Assembly (NCBI GenBank): GCA_964536375.1
Contig: CAZHXF010000003.1
Location: 1 to 64,000 of the forward strand
Reading direction: 5' to 3'
Source of the DNA: Desulfuromonas sp964536375
GTDB lineage: Bacteria > Desulfobacterota > Desulfuromonadia > Desulfuromonadales > Desulfuromonadaceae
DNA length: 64,000 bases
Part shown: in pieces, positions 18,225-25,764 of the stretch
Position numbering within the stretch: the stretch's first letter is position 1
How the letters are laid out: each line of letters opens with the position of its first letter
Made by a program: the position numbers and the translations under genes
The notes under the pieces: generated by a model
Told to the model about the DNA's origin: nothing
The model's database searches: none
The model's input: the letters and a program-made list of their open reading frames with translations, nothing else

Positions 18225-19691
18225 ATGAAGATTCTAATCCTAGCTATTGGTTTTTGCTCCATGTTGATCAGTCCATTCGTCAGCTGGTCTAGTGATGAGA
18301 TTTCAATGACTGAAATGTTTCACACCCAAGAAAACGGTACGACAGATAATCTTAGTTCTGTTGTACGCCAAGCGATTGCTACCAATCCAGAGGTGATGGC
18401 TAGCTGGGCAGTGTTTAGGTCTGTTGAGTTTGAACAGGATGCCGCATGGGGTGGGTATTTGCCCAGCGTTGATGTGACTGGGCGAGCTGGTTATGAGGGT
18501 TATCGTTCAAATAGCCAAACCAGTGATTATCAACCAGCAGAGGTCTCATTTGCGTTCACACAAATGCTTTATGATGGGTTTTTGACTCGTGATGAGGTGG
18601 AGCGTTTAGGTGCTGAAAAATTGGTTTGTTTATGTGAGCTGTTGGAGATGTCTGAGAATACAGCATTAACAGCTATCACGGCTTATGTGGATGTGTTGCG
18701 TTACCGTAACTTATTAGCCTATGCCGAAGAGAATCTAGCGCAGCACCAAGAGGTTTTTGGTCAAGTTAAAGAGCGTGTTGAGGCTGGCATTAGCCGCGGT
18801 GTCGATTTAGATCAGGCAACAGGGCGGCTTGCGCTTGCCCGCGCCAACTGGATGACAGAGTCGAATAATCTTCATGATGTTAGCGTCCGTTTTCTACGTA
18901 TTGTTGGTGAGCTACCTGATACAACATTGCAACCTCCTACTGAGGTAACGCAAATAGAATTGCCCGAAAAGATCGAGGGAGCTCTGCTAAATGCGTTTAA
19001 CCAAAATCCGACAATTAATGCTGCTTGTGCACGTGTTGCTGCCGCACGTAAGGCACAAGATGCACGCCAGGCATCCTTTCATCCGCGCGTTGAACTCCGT
19101 GGTCATCACGATATAGGTGCAGAGAGAGACCAAATAAAAGGTAACAGTAACGAAAGCGTTGTAGAGGTTGTAGCTACGATTAATCTTTATCGCGGTGGCA
19201 GTGACCGAGCGACTGTACAGCAGTTTCATAGCTATGTTAACCAGTCCATTGACCTGCGTAATAAAATGTGTCGTGATATTCGCCAAACTCTAACGATCGC
19301 ATACAACTCTATTGGTCATCTAGAAAAACAACTAGAATATTTGAAAGCTCATTTGCAGTCGAGTCAAAATGCGCGTCAAGCGTATCGTGATCAGTTTGAT
19401 ATTGGTCAACGAACTTTGCTTGACCTCCTAGACACTGAAAATGAGTATTTTCAGGCGCGCCGTGCTTATGCCATTGCCTCATACGATTATGTTTTAGCCT
19501 ATGCACGTTCTGCGCAAGGGATGGGCACATTGCTAACATCTCTGGGTATACGTAATAAGGATGTGCCTATGCTTGACCAAGTGGTGAATGATAAAGGGGA
19601 TATCAGTGCTAGTGAGTTTTGTGTTGAGCAGGCAATACCCGCTCAGCTTACTGGCAATGGAACTATTTCTGCTCAGCCGTGGTTGAAGTAA
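18225..19691 (+). CDS. lapE: TolC-family outer-membrane channel, LapE-like
   Basis: Outer-membrane efflux/secretion pore that completes the type I system for the adhesin; the retention module is expected to lodge in it. Signal peptide at residues 1-24 (ending FVSWSS). The protein then shows the two-fold helical TolC pattern with typical phrases such as AQHQEVFGQVKERVEAG, DLDQATGRLALARAN and QFDIGQRTLLDLLDTENEYF. Length 488 residues. ATG 18225 is chosen over GTG 18213 because GAGG lies properly before it. The gene is separated from lapB-lapC by lapA, lapD and lapG, whereas in Pseudomonas it is next to lapB and lapC. Confidence 0.9.
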   Translation: MKILILAIGFCSMLISPFVSWSSDEISMTEMFHTQENGTTDNLSSVVRQAIATNPEVMASWAVFRSVEFEQDAAWGGYLPSVDVTGRAGYEGYRSNSQTSDYQPAEVSFAFTQMLYDGFLTRDEVERLGAEKLVCLCELLEMSENTALTAITAYVDVLRYRNLLAYAEENLAQHQEVFGQVKERVEAGISRGVDLDQATGRLALARANWMTESNNLHDVSVRFLRIVGELPDTTLQPPTEVTQIELPEKIEGALLNAFNQNPTINAACARVAAARKAQDARQASFHPRVELRGHHDIGAERDQIKGNSNESVVEVVATINLYRGGSDRATVQQFHSYVNQSIDLRNKMCRDIRQTLTIAYNSIGHLEKQLEYLKAHLQSSQNARQAYRDQFDIGQRTLLDLLDTENEYFQARRAYAIASYDYVLAYARSAQGMGTLLTSLGIRNKDVPMLDQVVNDKGDISASEFCVEQAIPAQLTGNGTISAQPWLK

Positions 19692-19738
19692 GGTAAATAG
19701 CGTTATTGATACTAATAATGGAGATGTGGCAGCAATAA

Positions 19739-20040
19739 GCAGCCATACCGAGCATTATCTATGGCATGTGGGGCTTGTATGCTTTTGCGCCGCTGATGAG
19801 TGAGTACGTAGAACCTCTGCTGCAAGATATCTTTTTACTCATACATATCATTGGGTGCCTGTTTTCCGGTGTGCCACTTGGGAGCGATATTCTTTCTACC
19901 AGTAGTATCCTCAGTATTATGATCATCCCTTTTATCGCTAGTATTGTGCGCGATACCTTTGCCTAAACTCCGTTGCAACTTAAAAAATCAGCTTATGGAA
20001 TCGGGGCGACACGCTGGGAAGTGGTTAAAGATTTTACACC
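19739..20040 (+). pseudogene. pstC: decayed phosphate permease PstC fragment
   Basis: The frame reads AAIPSIIYGMWGLYAFAP, then ILSIMIIPFIASIVRDTF, an in-frame TAA (19964-19966), then LKKSAYGIGATRWEVVKDF. These are the hallmark segments of the PstC/PstA phosphate ABC permease loop region. Only about 100 codons remain, there is no start, and a stop codon interrupts the frame. The fragment runs directly into a kinase fragment at about 20041, so a deletion joined the two. It is non-functional. Confidence 0.75.
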
Positions 20041-20187
20041 TGCTCTAAATCACGTAACAAAAATCACGCTGGAACTGGTCTTGGCTTGGCGATTATCAAA
20101 CATATTGTGGGTTTATACTCCGGTGTTGTGTGGATTGAGAGCAATGATGACGGTGGTAATTGTTTTGTGGTGCAGTTAAGTGGATAG
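20041..20187 (+). pseudogene. decayed sensor histidine kinase (PhoR-like) C-terminal fragment
   Basis: In a frame different from the pstC fragment the sequence reads KSRNKNHAGTGLGLAIIKHIV, then SGVVWIES and CFVVQLSG before TAG at 20185-20187. GTGLGLAI is the G-box of the HATPase domain of histidine kinases, and the context fits the end of PhoR, whose gene often adjoins pst genes. Everything upstream of the G-box is missing. Confidence 0.72.
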
Positions 20188-20222
20188 CGGTGTTAAGAAG
20201 AATTAACTGGTATCGTAGGGAC

Positions 20223-20247
20223 CTCCATTTTATGTTATTGGATGGAG
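20223..20247 (+). promoter_or_regulatory. hairpin overlapping the M23 gene ribosome site
   Basis: CTCCAT (20223-20228) can pair with ATGGAG (20242-20247). The right arm contains the GGAG ribosome site for ATG 20254, so the hairpin could lower initiation. The stem is only 6 bp and may be coincidental. Confidence 0.25.
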
Positions 20248-20253
20248 ATTTTT

Positions 20254-21171
20254 ATGAAGAGTAAAGTTCACATTATAATTGCCGCTGATGATTGCTGCTC
20301 GCGTTCGCTGGGGTTAAGCAAAAAAAGACTGTCAGTTATGGTGCTGGTGGCAGTTTTGCTGGGTGGGGTTGCTGTTACTGCTACCATGTTTTCTGCTTAC
20401 ACCTTGGTAATGCAGCCGGAGCGCAAGCAACACTTGGCAGAGCTAACGACTCAGGTGCAATTGCTTGAGGGGCAAAATAGTAATTTGCTGGCGCAGGTAG
20501 ATGAGCAACAGCGTGAAAAACAGCAACTTATGAGTGAGGCGCTAAGCCATCTCAATGAGCGTACTGCCCAGCTGGAATCTATACTTACCCAAGTTGGTGT
20601 AGTTGTGCCGACAGAAAATAGTGTTGTGGACGCCGGAACCGTCGTCGCTGATCAGACTGCTTTAGCCAGCAGTGGTGGGCCATTTATCTTTGCCGGTGAG
20701 GATAACTATGAAGGGCTAACCGGGCAAGATGAAACGGGTGATGTCCTTAAACATTCGGATAAATTGCTTGACCTGATTACTCATGTGCCACTGGGGCGCC
20801 CAACTGCGGGGTATTGTTCCTCCGGGTTTGGACGGCGTACTGATCCGATAAATGGTCGGCGGGCTTTTCACAGCGGCATAGATATCGCGAGTAACGTCGG
20901 CACCAAGATTTATGCTACCGCAGATGGGGTTGTGGTGAGTTGCGGTAGGGTGAATGGCTATGGTAAAATGATCAAGTTGAATAATGGTCAGCGCTTCAGC
21001 ACAGTCTTTGGTCACCTGCACAAAATAATGGTAGCTAAAGGGGCGCAGGTGAAACGCGGCGACTTACTTGGCACTATGGGTAGCACTGGGCGTTCGACCG
21101 GTCCACATCTGCACTATGAAATACGTGATCTTGGTCATGCGGTAAATCCATATTCTTTTACCTTTCTCTAG
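20254..21171 (+). CDS. M23 family metallopeptidase (LytM-type), membrane-anchored
   Basis: Peptidoglycan endopeptidase that cleaves peptide cross-links. It has a short cytoplasmic N-tail with CCSRSLGLSKKR, one transmembrane segment (about 25-50), a coiled coil (about 55-115) and a C-terminal M23 domain (about 180-300). Zinc ligands are visible: H and D in HSGIDIAS and the HLH of GPHLHYEI. ATG 20254 has GGAG 7 bases upstream; an earlier in-frame ATG (20242) lacks a ribosome site. The bactofilin gene starts 15 bases after its stop, a pairing seen in other bacteria where bactofilin scaffolds position M23 enzymes to shape cells. Confidence 0.92.
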   Translation: MKSKVHIIIAADDCCSRSLGLSKKRLSVMVLVAVLLGGVAVTATMFSAYTLVMQPERKQHLAELTTQVQLLEGQNSNLLAQVDEQQREKQQLMSEALSHLNERTAQLESILTQVGVVVPTENSVVDAGTVVADQTALASSGGPFIFAGEDNYEGLTGQDETGDVLKHSDKLLDLITHVPLGRPTAGYCSSGFGRRTDPINGRRAFHSGIDIASNVGTKIYATADGVVVSCGRVNGYGKMIKLNNGQRFSTVFGHLHKIMVAKGAQVKRGDLLGTMGSTGRSTGPHLHYEIRDLGHAVNPYSFTFL

Positions 21172-21186
21172 CAACAAGGGGCTCTT

Positions 21187-21600
21187 ATGTTTTCGTCAGC
21201 TAAAAAAAATAATCCTGATGCTGTAACGACTATAATCGGTGCTGGAGCTGAAATAACCGGCGACATGTCATTTAAGGAAACTATGCGAATTGATGGTCAA
21301 TTTGATGGCAACTTGAGAGGTGACAACCTGATTATTAGTGCCAGTGGTAAAGTTATGGGTGATGTAGTAGCTAGTAGTTGTGTGTGTTACGGGCAGGTTG
21401 TTGGCAACATGACTGTTGAGCGCTTGCAAGTGAAGCAAGGTGGCAAGATAGATGGTACCGTCAGTACAGCTATCCTGGAAGTGGAATCCGGTGCGTTACT
21501 CAGTGGTGAAATAACCCAACCCAAAAAGGAGCTGCGTCTGGTGACCGGTGAGACAGATAAAATTGCTTCAGTCCCAGAGAAAAACAGCGCGAAAAAATAG
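21187..21600 (+). CDS. bacM: bactofilin (polymer-forming cytoskeletal protein)
   Basis: Beta-helical polymer-forming protein (137 residues). The central DUF583 domain (about 18-118) consists of short repeating turns such as GAEITGDMSFKETMRIDG, FDGNL, GKVMGDVVAS and KIDGTVST. Flanks are short and polar. It probably assembles into filaments at the inner membrane and recruits the M23 peptidase encoded just upstream, affecting cell shape. A terminator follows, so the M23-bactofilin pair is likely its own transcription unit. The symbol is by analogy only. Confidence 0.9.
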   Translation: MFSSAKKNNPDAVTTIIGAGAEITGDMSFKETMRIDGQFDGNLRGDNLIISASGKVMGDVVASSCVCYGQVVGNMTVERLQVKQGGKIDGTVSTAILEVESGALLSGEITQPKKELRLVTGETDKIASVPEKNSAKK

Positions 21601-21666
21601 CTGCACGTTCAATGTTAATACTGCCATTGGTAATGTTGTGGCTCAGGCTATGGTAATAAATGGCAA

Positions 21667-21711
21667 AGACACCAAGACCGCTTCTCAAGAGAAAAGGTCT
21701 TGGTGCTTTTC
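21667..21711. terminator. terminator after bactofilin gene
   Basis: Perfect 10-bp stem CACCAAGACC (21670-21679) / GGTCTTGGTG (21696-21705) with a 16-nt loop and CTTTTCG after it. It lies between the bactofilin gene and the convergent cyclophilin gene and may act in both directions. Confidence 0.85.
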
Positions 21712-21718
21712 GTTTGAA

Positions 21719-22234
21719 CTAGTTCTCTATGACTTGCGCAGAGATTATTGAAATTGCTTCTAGTGGGACATCTTGATGCATCCCTGCGTTGCCTGTGGTT
21801 ACTTGCTCAATGGTTTTAACAATATCCATGCCGGCAACCACTTTACCGAAGACTGCATAACCGTAAGCGTCTGGGCTGGTGTCACGGTGGTCGAGAAATG
21901 TATTATCATTAATGTTGATAAAGAATTGTGATGTTGCGCTATTGACAATCTGGGTGCGTGCCATGGCTATGGAGCCGCAGACGTTTTTTAAGCCGTTAGT
22001 AGCTTCATTTTTTATGGGTTTGTTTTTGTTGCCCTTTTCTGTCATGTCACCGTTCATACCGCCACACTGAATCATGAAATTACTGATAACACGGTGAAAA
22101 ATGGTGTCATTGTAGAAACCACTGTTTACGTAGCCGAGAAAATTTTCTGCGCTAATTGGTGCCAGTTCAGGGTTTAATTCCAGAGTGATGTCACCCATTG
22201 TTGTTTGTAGTAATATCTGTGGTGCAGAACTCAT
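21719..22234 (-). CDS. ppiB: peptidyl-prolyl cis-trans isomerase, cyclophilin type
   Basis: Cytosolic cyclophilin of 171 residues (no signal peptide) that speeds proline isomerisation during folding. Signature stretches are FHRVISNFMIQCGG, GSIAMART, SATSQFFININDN and YAVFGKVVAGMDIV; the catalytic Arg of FHRV is present. AAGGAG lies 7 bases before the ATG. Single-gene unit, convergent with bactofilin. Confidence 0.93.
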   Translation of the reverse strand: MSSAPQILLQTTMGDITLELNPELAPISAENFLGYVNSGFYNDTIFHRVISNFMIQCGGMNGDMTEKGNKNKPIKNEATNGLKNVCGSIAMARTQIVNSATSQFFININDNTFLDHRDTSPDAYGYAVFGKVVAGMDIVKTIEQVTTGNAGMHQDVPLEAISIISAQVIEN

Positions 22235-22510
22235 AATACTATTACTCCTTTTGTTGTTGTTTATTCGCAGGTCGCTGTTTGTTTGGGCGTGACGTTAACA
22301 TATTTATCCGAATAAGTTCAAATCAACTGTATATAATAATGTCAGACTGGTATGCTTTGCTGATAATTATTGTTTCACCTGTCTAGGGATTGCTGTTATA
22401 TTTACCGGCGCAGTTTTTAGGCAGACGCTTGTGTGCGTGGATACAAAATAGCGCCATGTGACCTTATTACATAAATTATTGTGCGCAAGTGTCCTTGCAG
22501 GAAATAGGTT
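22235..22510. promoter_or_regulatory. divergent intergenic region (ppiB / SHOCT protein)
   Basis: About 276 bases between two divergent starts, AT-rich. It should hold promoters for both genes. No repeat, hairpin or RNA gene was recognised. Confidence 0.4.
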
Positions 22511-23047
22511 ATGGAAGATTCAACAAATGAAAGTAGTGTAGCTAAAAATATTTTTGTTGGTTATTTTATTCTTATATTACATGTTTTGTTATTGGGATTT
22601 CTCGGGTTATTCATTGTGTTTTTCCGCGGTGTGGTTGTGTATATGCCGTGGATACTTGGTGGTGGTTTGACTCTGATGCTGCTGTCTGGGGTGTGGTTTT
22701 ATCGGCGGATGAAAAGGGGACAGACTAATCTGCGGGAAACTATAAAAGATGCAGTGCCAAAAAATCGTCCAGTAGAAATAAGCTTGCTCGGTGGTTTGGC
22801 GTCTATGAGGCTTGGGTCAGTTGGTGGTTCTAACGGCAGCTATGGAGCGCAACCGCCGCTGCAGCTTGAGGATGGCGAGACTTCACGCCTGCGAAGTTTG
22901 GATCGACTGATGGAAATGTACAATAAAGATTTAATTACCAAAGAAGAGTTTGCATTATTGAAGCAGGATGTGTTAAACAGTTCGGGCTTGACCAAATCAG
23001 ATGATGTAGATGGTGACGTAATTGATGTTGATTTTACTAGCCATTAG
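22511..23047 (+). CDS. membrane protein with C-terminal SHOCT domain
   Basis: 178 residues: two predicted transmembrane helices (about 14-40 and 44-64), a Gly/Ser-rich linker and a C-terminal SHOCT motif (about 133-162: LRSLDRLMEMYNKDLITKEEF). SHOCT is a short oligomerisation module found on many bacterial membrane proteins. Specific function unknown. Start ATG 22511 has AGGAAATAGG upstream. The last ten residues are acidic. Confidence 0.75.
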   Translation: MEDSTNESSVAKNIFVGYFILILHVLLLGFLGLFIVFFRGVVVYMPWILGGGLTLMLLSGVWFYRRMKRGQTNLRETIKDAVPKNRPVEISLLGGLASMRLGSVGGSNGSYGAQPPLQLEDGETSRLRSLDRLMEMYNKDLITKEEFALLKQDVLNSSGLTKSDDVDGDVIDVDFTSH

Positions 23048-23124
23048 ATGTATATAGTCCACGTCGTGGTTAGTGATTGAATAAAACGCAAATACTGTGG
23101 ATCAATGTTTTACGATTTTTTATT

Positions 23125-23155
23125 TTGTTTTAAGTTGCATTTTCAAGTTTAGAAT
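23125..23155 (+). promoter_or_regulatory. possible promoter of the four-tRNA cluster
   Basis: TTGTTT (23125-23130) and TAGAAT (23150-23155) with 19-base spacing lie 25 bases before the first tRNA. The spacing is longer than ideal, so this is tentative. Confidence 0.35.
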
Positions 23156-23179
23156 GATAAACAACAGCGTCTTGTATGT

Positions 23180-23256
<77 letters not shown>

Positions 23257-23262
23257 TAACAA

Positions 23263-23339
23263 GCGCCAGTAGCTCAGCTGGATAGAGCATGTGACTTCTA
23301 ATCACAGGGTCGAGGGTTCGAGTCCTTCCTGGCGCGCCA
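23263..23339 (+). tRNA. tRNA-Arg (anticodon TCT)
   Basis: 77-nt cloverleaf with encoded CCA. Acceptor GCGCCAG/CTGGCGC, anticodon loop CTTCTAA and T-arm GGTTCGAGTCC. It begins 6 bases after tRNA-Pro. Confidence 0.95.
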
Positions 23340-23414
23340 CTTATAAATCCTCGTTTTGTGATTAAAGTATATAGATAATAACCATCTGCGGTTGCATGTT
23401 GGTAAGCACCTTGT

Positions 23415-23491
23415 GGTGGGTGTAGCTCAGTTGGTAGAGCGCCGGATTGTGACTCCGGTTGTCGAGGGTTCAATCCCCTTCACTCACCCCA
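23415..23491 (+). tRNA. tRNA-His (anticodon GTG)
   Basis: Acceptor GTGGGTG/CACTCAC, with the extra 5' G (G-1 at 23415) opposite the discriminator C that is diagnostic for tRNA-His. Anticodon loop TTGTGAC; CCA encoded. Confidence 0.95.
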
Positions 23492-23622
23492 TTTTACTAT
23501 ACAGCGTACGGATCACCTGTCTGTTTAAATTATCTGTACATTGTGCAATTGGTTTACTCCGCTTATTTTTAGTGGTGACATATATTCTCATAGCTTTTCG
23601 GTTTTGAGATCTAATAGGACTT

Positions 23623-23705
23623 GCGAGAGTGGCGGAATTGGCAGACGCACTGGGTTTAGGACCCAGCGGGCAACCGTGGGAGTTCGAGTCTCCCCTCTCG
23701 CACCA
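23623..23705 (+). tRNA. tRNA-Leu (anticodon TAG)
   Basis: 83-nt class II tRNA with a long variable arm (CGGGCAACCGT). Acceptor GCGAGAG/CTCTCGC, anticodon loop TTTAGGA, encoded CCA. Confidence 0.95.
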
Positions 23706-23712
23706 AGTAATA

Positions 23713-23740
23713 ACAGGGGCATCCGTGCCCCTGTTTTGTT
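23713..23740 (+). terminator. terminator after the tRNA cluster
   Basis: Perfect 9-bp GC-rich stem ACAGGGGCA (23713-23721) / TGCCCCTGT (23726-23734) with a TCCG loop and a TTTGTT tail. It ends the Pro-Arg-His-Leu transcript. Confidence 0.9.
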
Positions 23741-23745
23741 ATGCC

Positions 23746-23774
23746 TTGTGTTCCTGTCGATTACCGAATATCAA
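23746..23774 (+). promoter_or_regulatory. candidate tig promoter
   Basis: TTGTGT (23746-23751), 17 bases, TATCAA (23769-23774): a plausible sigma-70 pair between the tRNA terminator and trigger factor. The -10 box differs from consensus at two positions. Confidence 0.4.
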
Positions 23775-23813
23775 TTCGTCCCGTTTATTAATTAACAAGT
23801 GAGGTTATTTAGC

Positions 23814-25157
23814 ATGAACGTTCAGGTTGAAGACATTAGCCCTATAAAAAAGAAAATTAGTGTTGAAGTTAGTGTAGACCGTGTTTCTGATGAAATTACT
23901 AAGGCATACAAGAAGATCGCGAAAAATGCCAAAGTTAAAGGCTTTCGTCAGGGCAAAGTGCCAATGACTGTTGTTGAGCAGTATTTTGCTGAGCAAATGG
24001 AGCAAGAGGTAATTGGCAAGCTGATTAACGAATCATACTATAAGGCTTTAGTCGATAATGATGTCCAGGCTATATCCGAACCTAAAATAGAGGCTACTGA
24101 TTCACTTGCTAAGGGTAAAACATTTACCTTTGAAGCTCATGTTGAAGTTAAGCCAGCTATTGTGGCAGTAAACTATAGCGGTTTGGAATTGAAAAAAGAG
24201 ATTCTTAAGCTTGATGATCAGGTTGTAGAAGATCGTATCAATGAAATGTGTTCGGAACGTGATGCTCAGGAAGTTGCTGCGCGTGATGATGCACAAAATG
24301 GTGATTTTGTAACTATCGATTTCGAAGGCTTTCTTGACGGTGAGGCTTTTGCTGGCGGCGCAGCTCAAGAGCATGCGCTGGAGATCGGTTCAGGAAGTTT
24401 TATTCCCGGTTTTGAAGAGCAGTTGGTAGGGATGAAGCGTGGGGAAGAAAAAGAGATAAATGTAACTTTTCCAGCTGAGTACGGCAACAAAGATTTAGCT
24501 GGTAAAGAGGCAGTTTTTCAGGTGAAGATAAAAGAGATTAAAGTTAAAGTTTGTGCCGAGCTTGATGATGATTTGGCTAAAGAGCTGGGTGCTGATTCTG
24601 TTGCTGATTTACGTTTAAAAGTGGCTGATGGCTACAAAAGTCAGGAAGAACAGCGTGTCGAAGAGGATTTGAAGGAACGTTTGATGACCGGCTTGGTTGA
24701 TAATAACGTGTTTGAAGTTCCTGAGACCATGATTGTGCGTCAGCTGGAATTTATGCAGCGCAATATCAGCAATCGGTTGAAGAAACAAGGCATGACTCTT
24801 GAGATGATGGGGATGAATGACGAGTCATTCCGTGGCATGTATCGTGAGACTGCTATTAAACAGGTACAGGGTAGTTTAATTCTCGAATCTATTGGACAGC
24901 AGGAAAATATTTCTGTCGATGACTCAGAAATTGATGGTCGTTTAGAAGAGATTGCCACTATGGCAAATGCTCCAATGGACGAAGTTAAAAAATATTATGC
25001 TGGTGAAGATGCACGAAAAAATCTATTGGCACAGATCGAAGAGGAGAAAGTTATTACTTTCTTGCTTGGTCAGTCCAGGTTGACTGAGGTGTCTAAAGAT
25101 GAACTGGCTGAAAAAGAAGCTGATACTGATCAAGTAGCAGACACAGAGCAGGAGTAG
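23814..25157 (+). CDS. tig: trigger factor, ribosome-bound chaperone
   Basis: Ribosome-associated chaperone that shelters nascent chains. The N-terminal ribosome-binding domain contains GFRQGKVPMTVVEQYF (about 41-56), an FKBP-type prolyl isomerase domain follows (about 160-245; GDFVTIDFEGFLDG, FIPGFEEQLVGM), and the long helical C-terminal domain ends in an acidic tail. At 447 residues it is standard. ATG 23814 is preferred (GTGAGG 9 bases upstream serves as ribosome site); GTG 23799 is the alternative. First gene of tig-clpP-clpX-lon with gaps of 4-15 bases. Confidence 0.96.
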   Translation: MNVQVEDISPIKKKISVEVSVDRVSDEITKAYKKIAKNAKVKGFRQGKVPMTVVEQYFAEQMEQEVIGKLINESYYKALVDNDVQAISEPKIEATDSLAKGKTFTFEAHVEVKPAIVAVNYSGLELKKEILKLDDQVVEDRINEMCSERDAQEVAARDDAQNGDFVTIDFEGFLDGEAFAGGAAQEHALEIGSGSFIPGFEEQLVGMKRGEEKEINVTFPAEYGNKDLAGKEAVFQVKIKEIKVKVCAELDDDLAKELGADSVADLRLKVADGYKSQEEQRVEEDLKERLMTGLVDNNVFEVPETMIVRQLEFMQRNISNRLKKQGMTLEMMGMNDESFRGMYRETAIKQVQGSLILESIGQQENISVDDSEIDGRLEEIATMANAPMDEVKKYYAGEDARKNLLAQIEEEKVITFLLGQSRLTEVSKDELAEKEADTDQVADTEQE

Positions 25158-25161
25158 ATAT

Positions 25162-25749
25162 ATGAGTCTTGTCCCGATAGTTGTCGAACAAACTGGACGT
25201 GGTGAGCGTTCATACGATATTTATTCACGGCTGTTGAAGGATCGAATCATATTTCTCGGTGGTGGTATTGATGATCAGATAGCCAACTTGATTATTGCCC
25301 AGCTGTTGTTTTTGGAATCAGAAGATCCAGAAAAAGATATTCATCTGTATATAAACTCCCCAGGCGGGGTGGTGACATCGGGGATGGCGATTTATGATAC
25401 CATGCAGTATATAAAAGCGCCGGTTTCAACCATCTGTATTGGTCAAGCGGCCAGCATGGGGGCAGTATTGTTGGCAGCAGGTGAAAATGGTAAGCGTTTT
25501 TCTTTGCCAAATTCTCGCATAATGATACATCAGCCGTTAGGTGGGTTTCAGGGCCAGGCATCGGATATAAGTATCCATGCACAAGAAATTTTGCGTATGC
25601 GTGATGACCTGAATGCTATTCTTGCCCATCATACCGGGCAGGACATTGAAACTATCGCCGCAGATACCGAACGGGATTTCTTCATGGGAGCTAAAAATGC
25701 ACAAAGTTACGGCTTAGTTGATAAAATTGTCGTGCGCGAGCAGCTCTAA
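25162..25749 (+). CDS. clpP: ATP-dependent Clp protease proteolytic subunit ClpP
   Basis: Tetradecameric serine peptidase that degrades substrates fed by ClpX. Catalytic triad visible: S98 in GQAASMGA, H123 in MIHQPLGG, D172 in ERDFFM. 195 residues, standard, with the short processed-type N-terminus. Four bases after tig and 15 before clpX, so co-transcribed. Confidence 0.97.
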   Translation: MSLVPIVVEQTGRGERSYDIYSRLLKDRIIFLGGGIDDQIANLIIAQLLFLESEDPEKDIHLYINSPGGVVTSGMAIYDTMQYIKAPVSTICIGQAASMGAVLLAAGENGKRFSLPNSRIMIHQPLGGFQGQASDISIHAQEILRMRDDLNAILAHHTGQDIETIAADTERDFFMGAKNAQSYGLVDKIVVREQL

Positions 25750-25764
25750 GAACGGGGGAATTTT

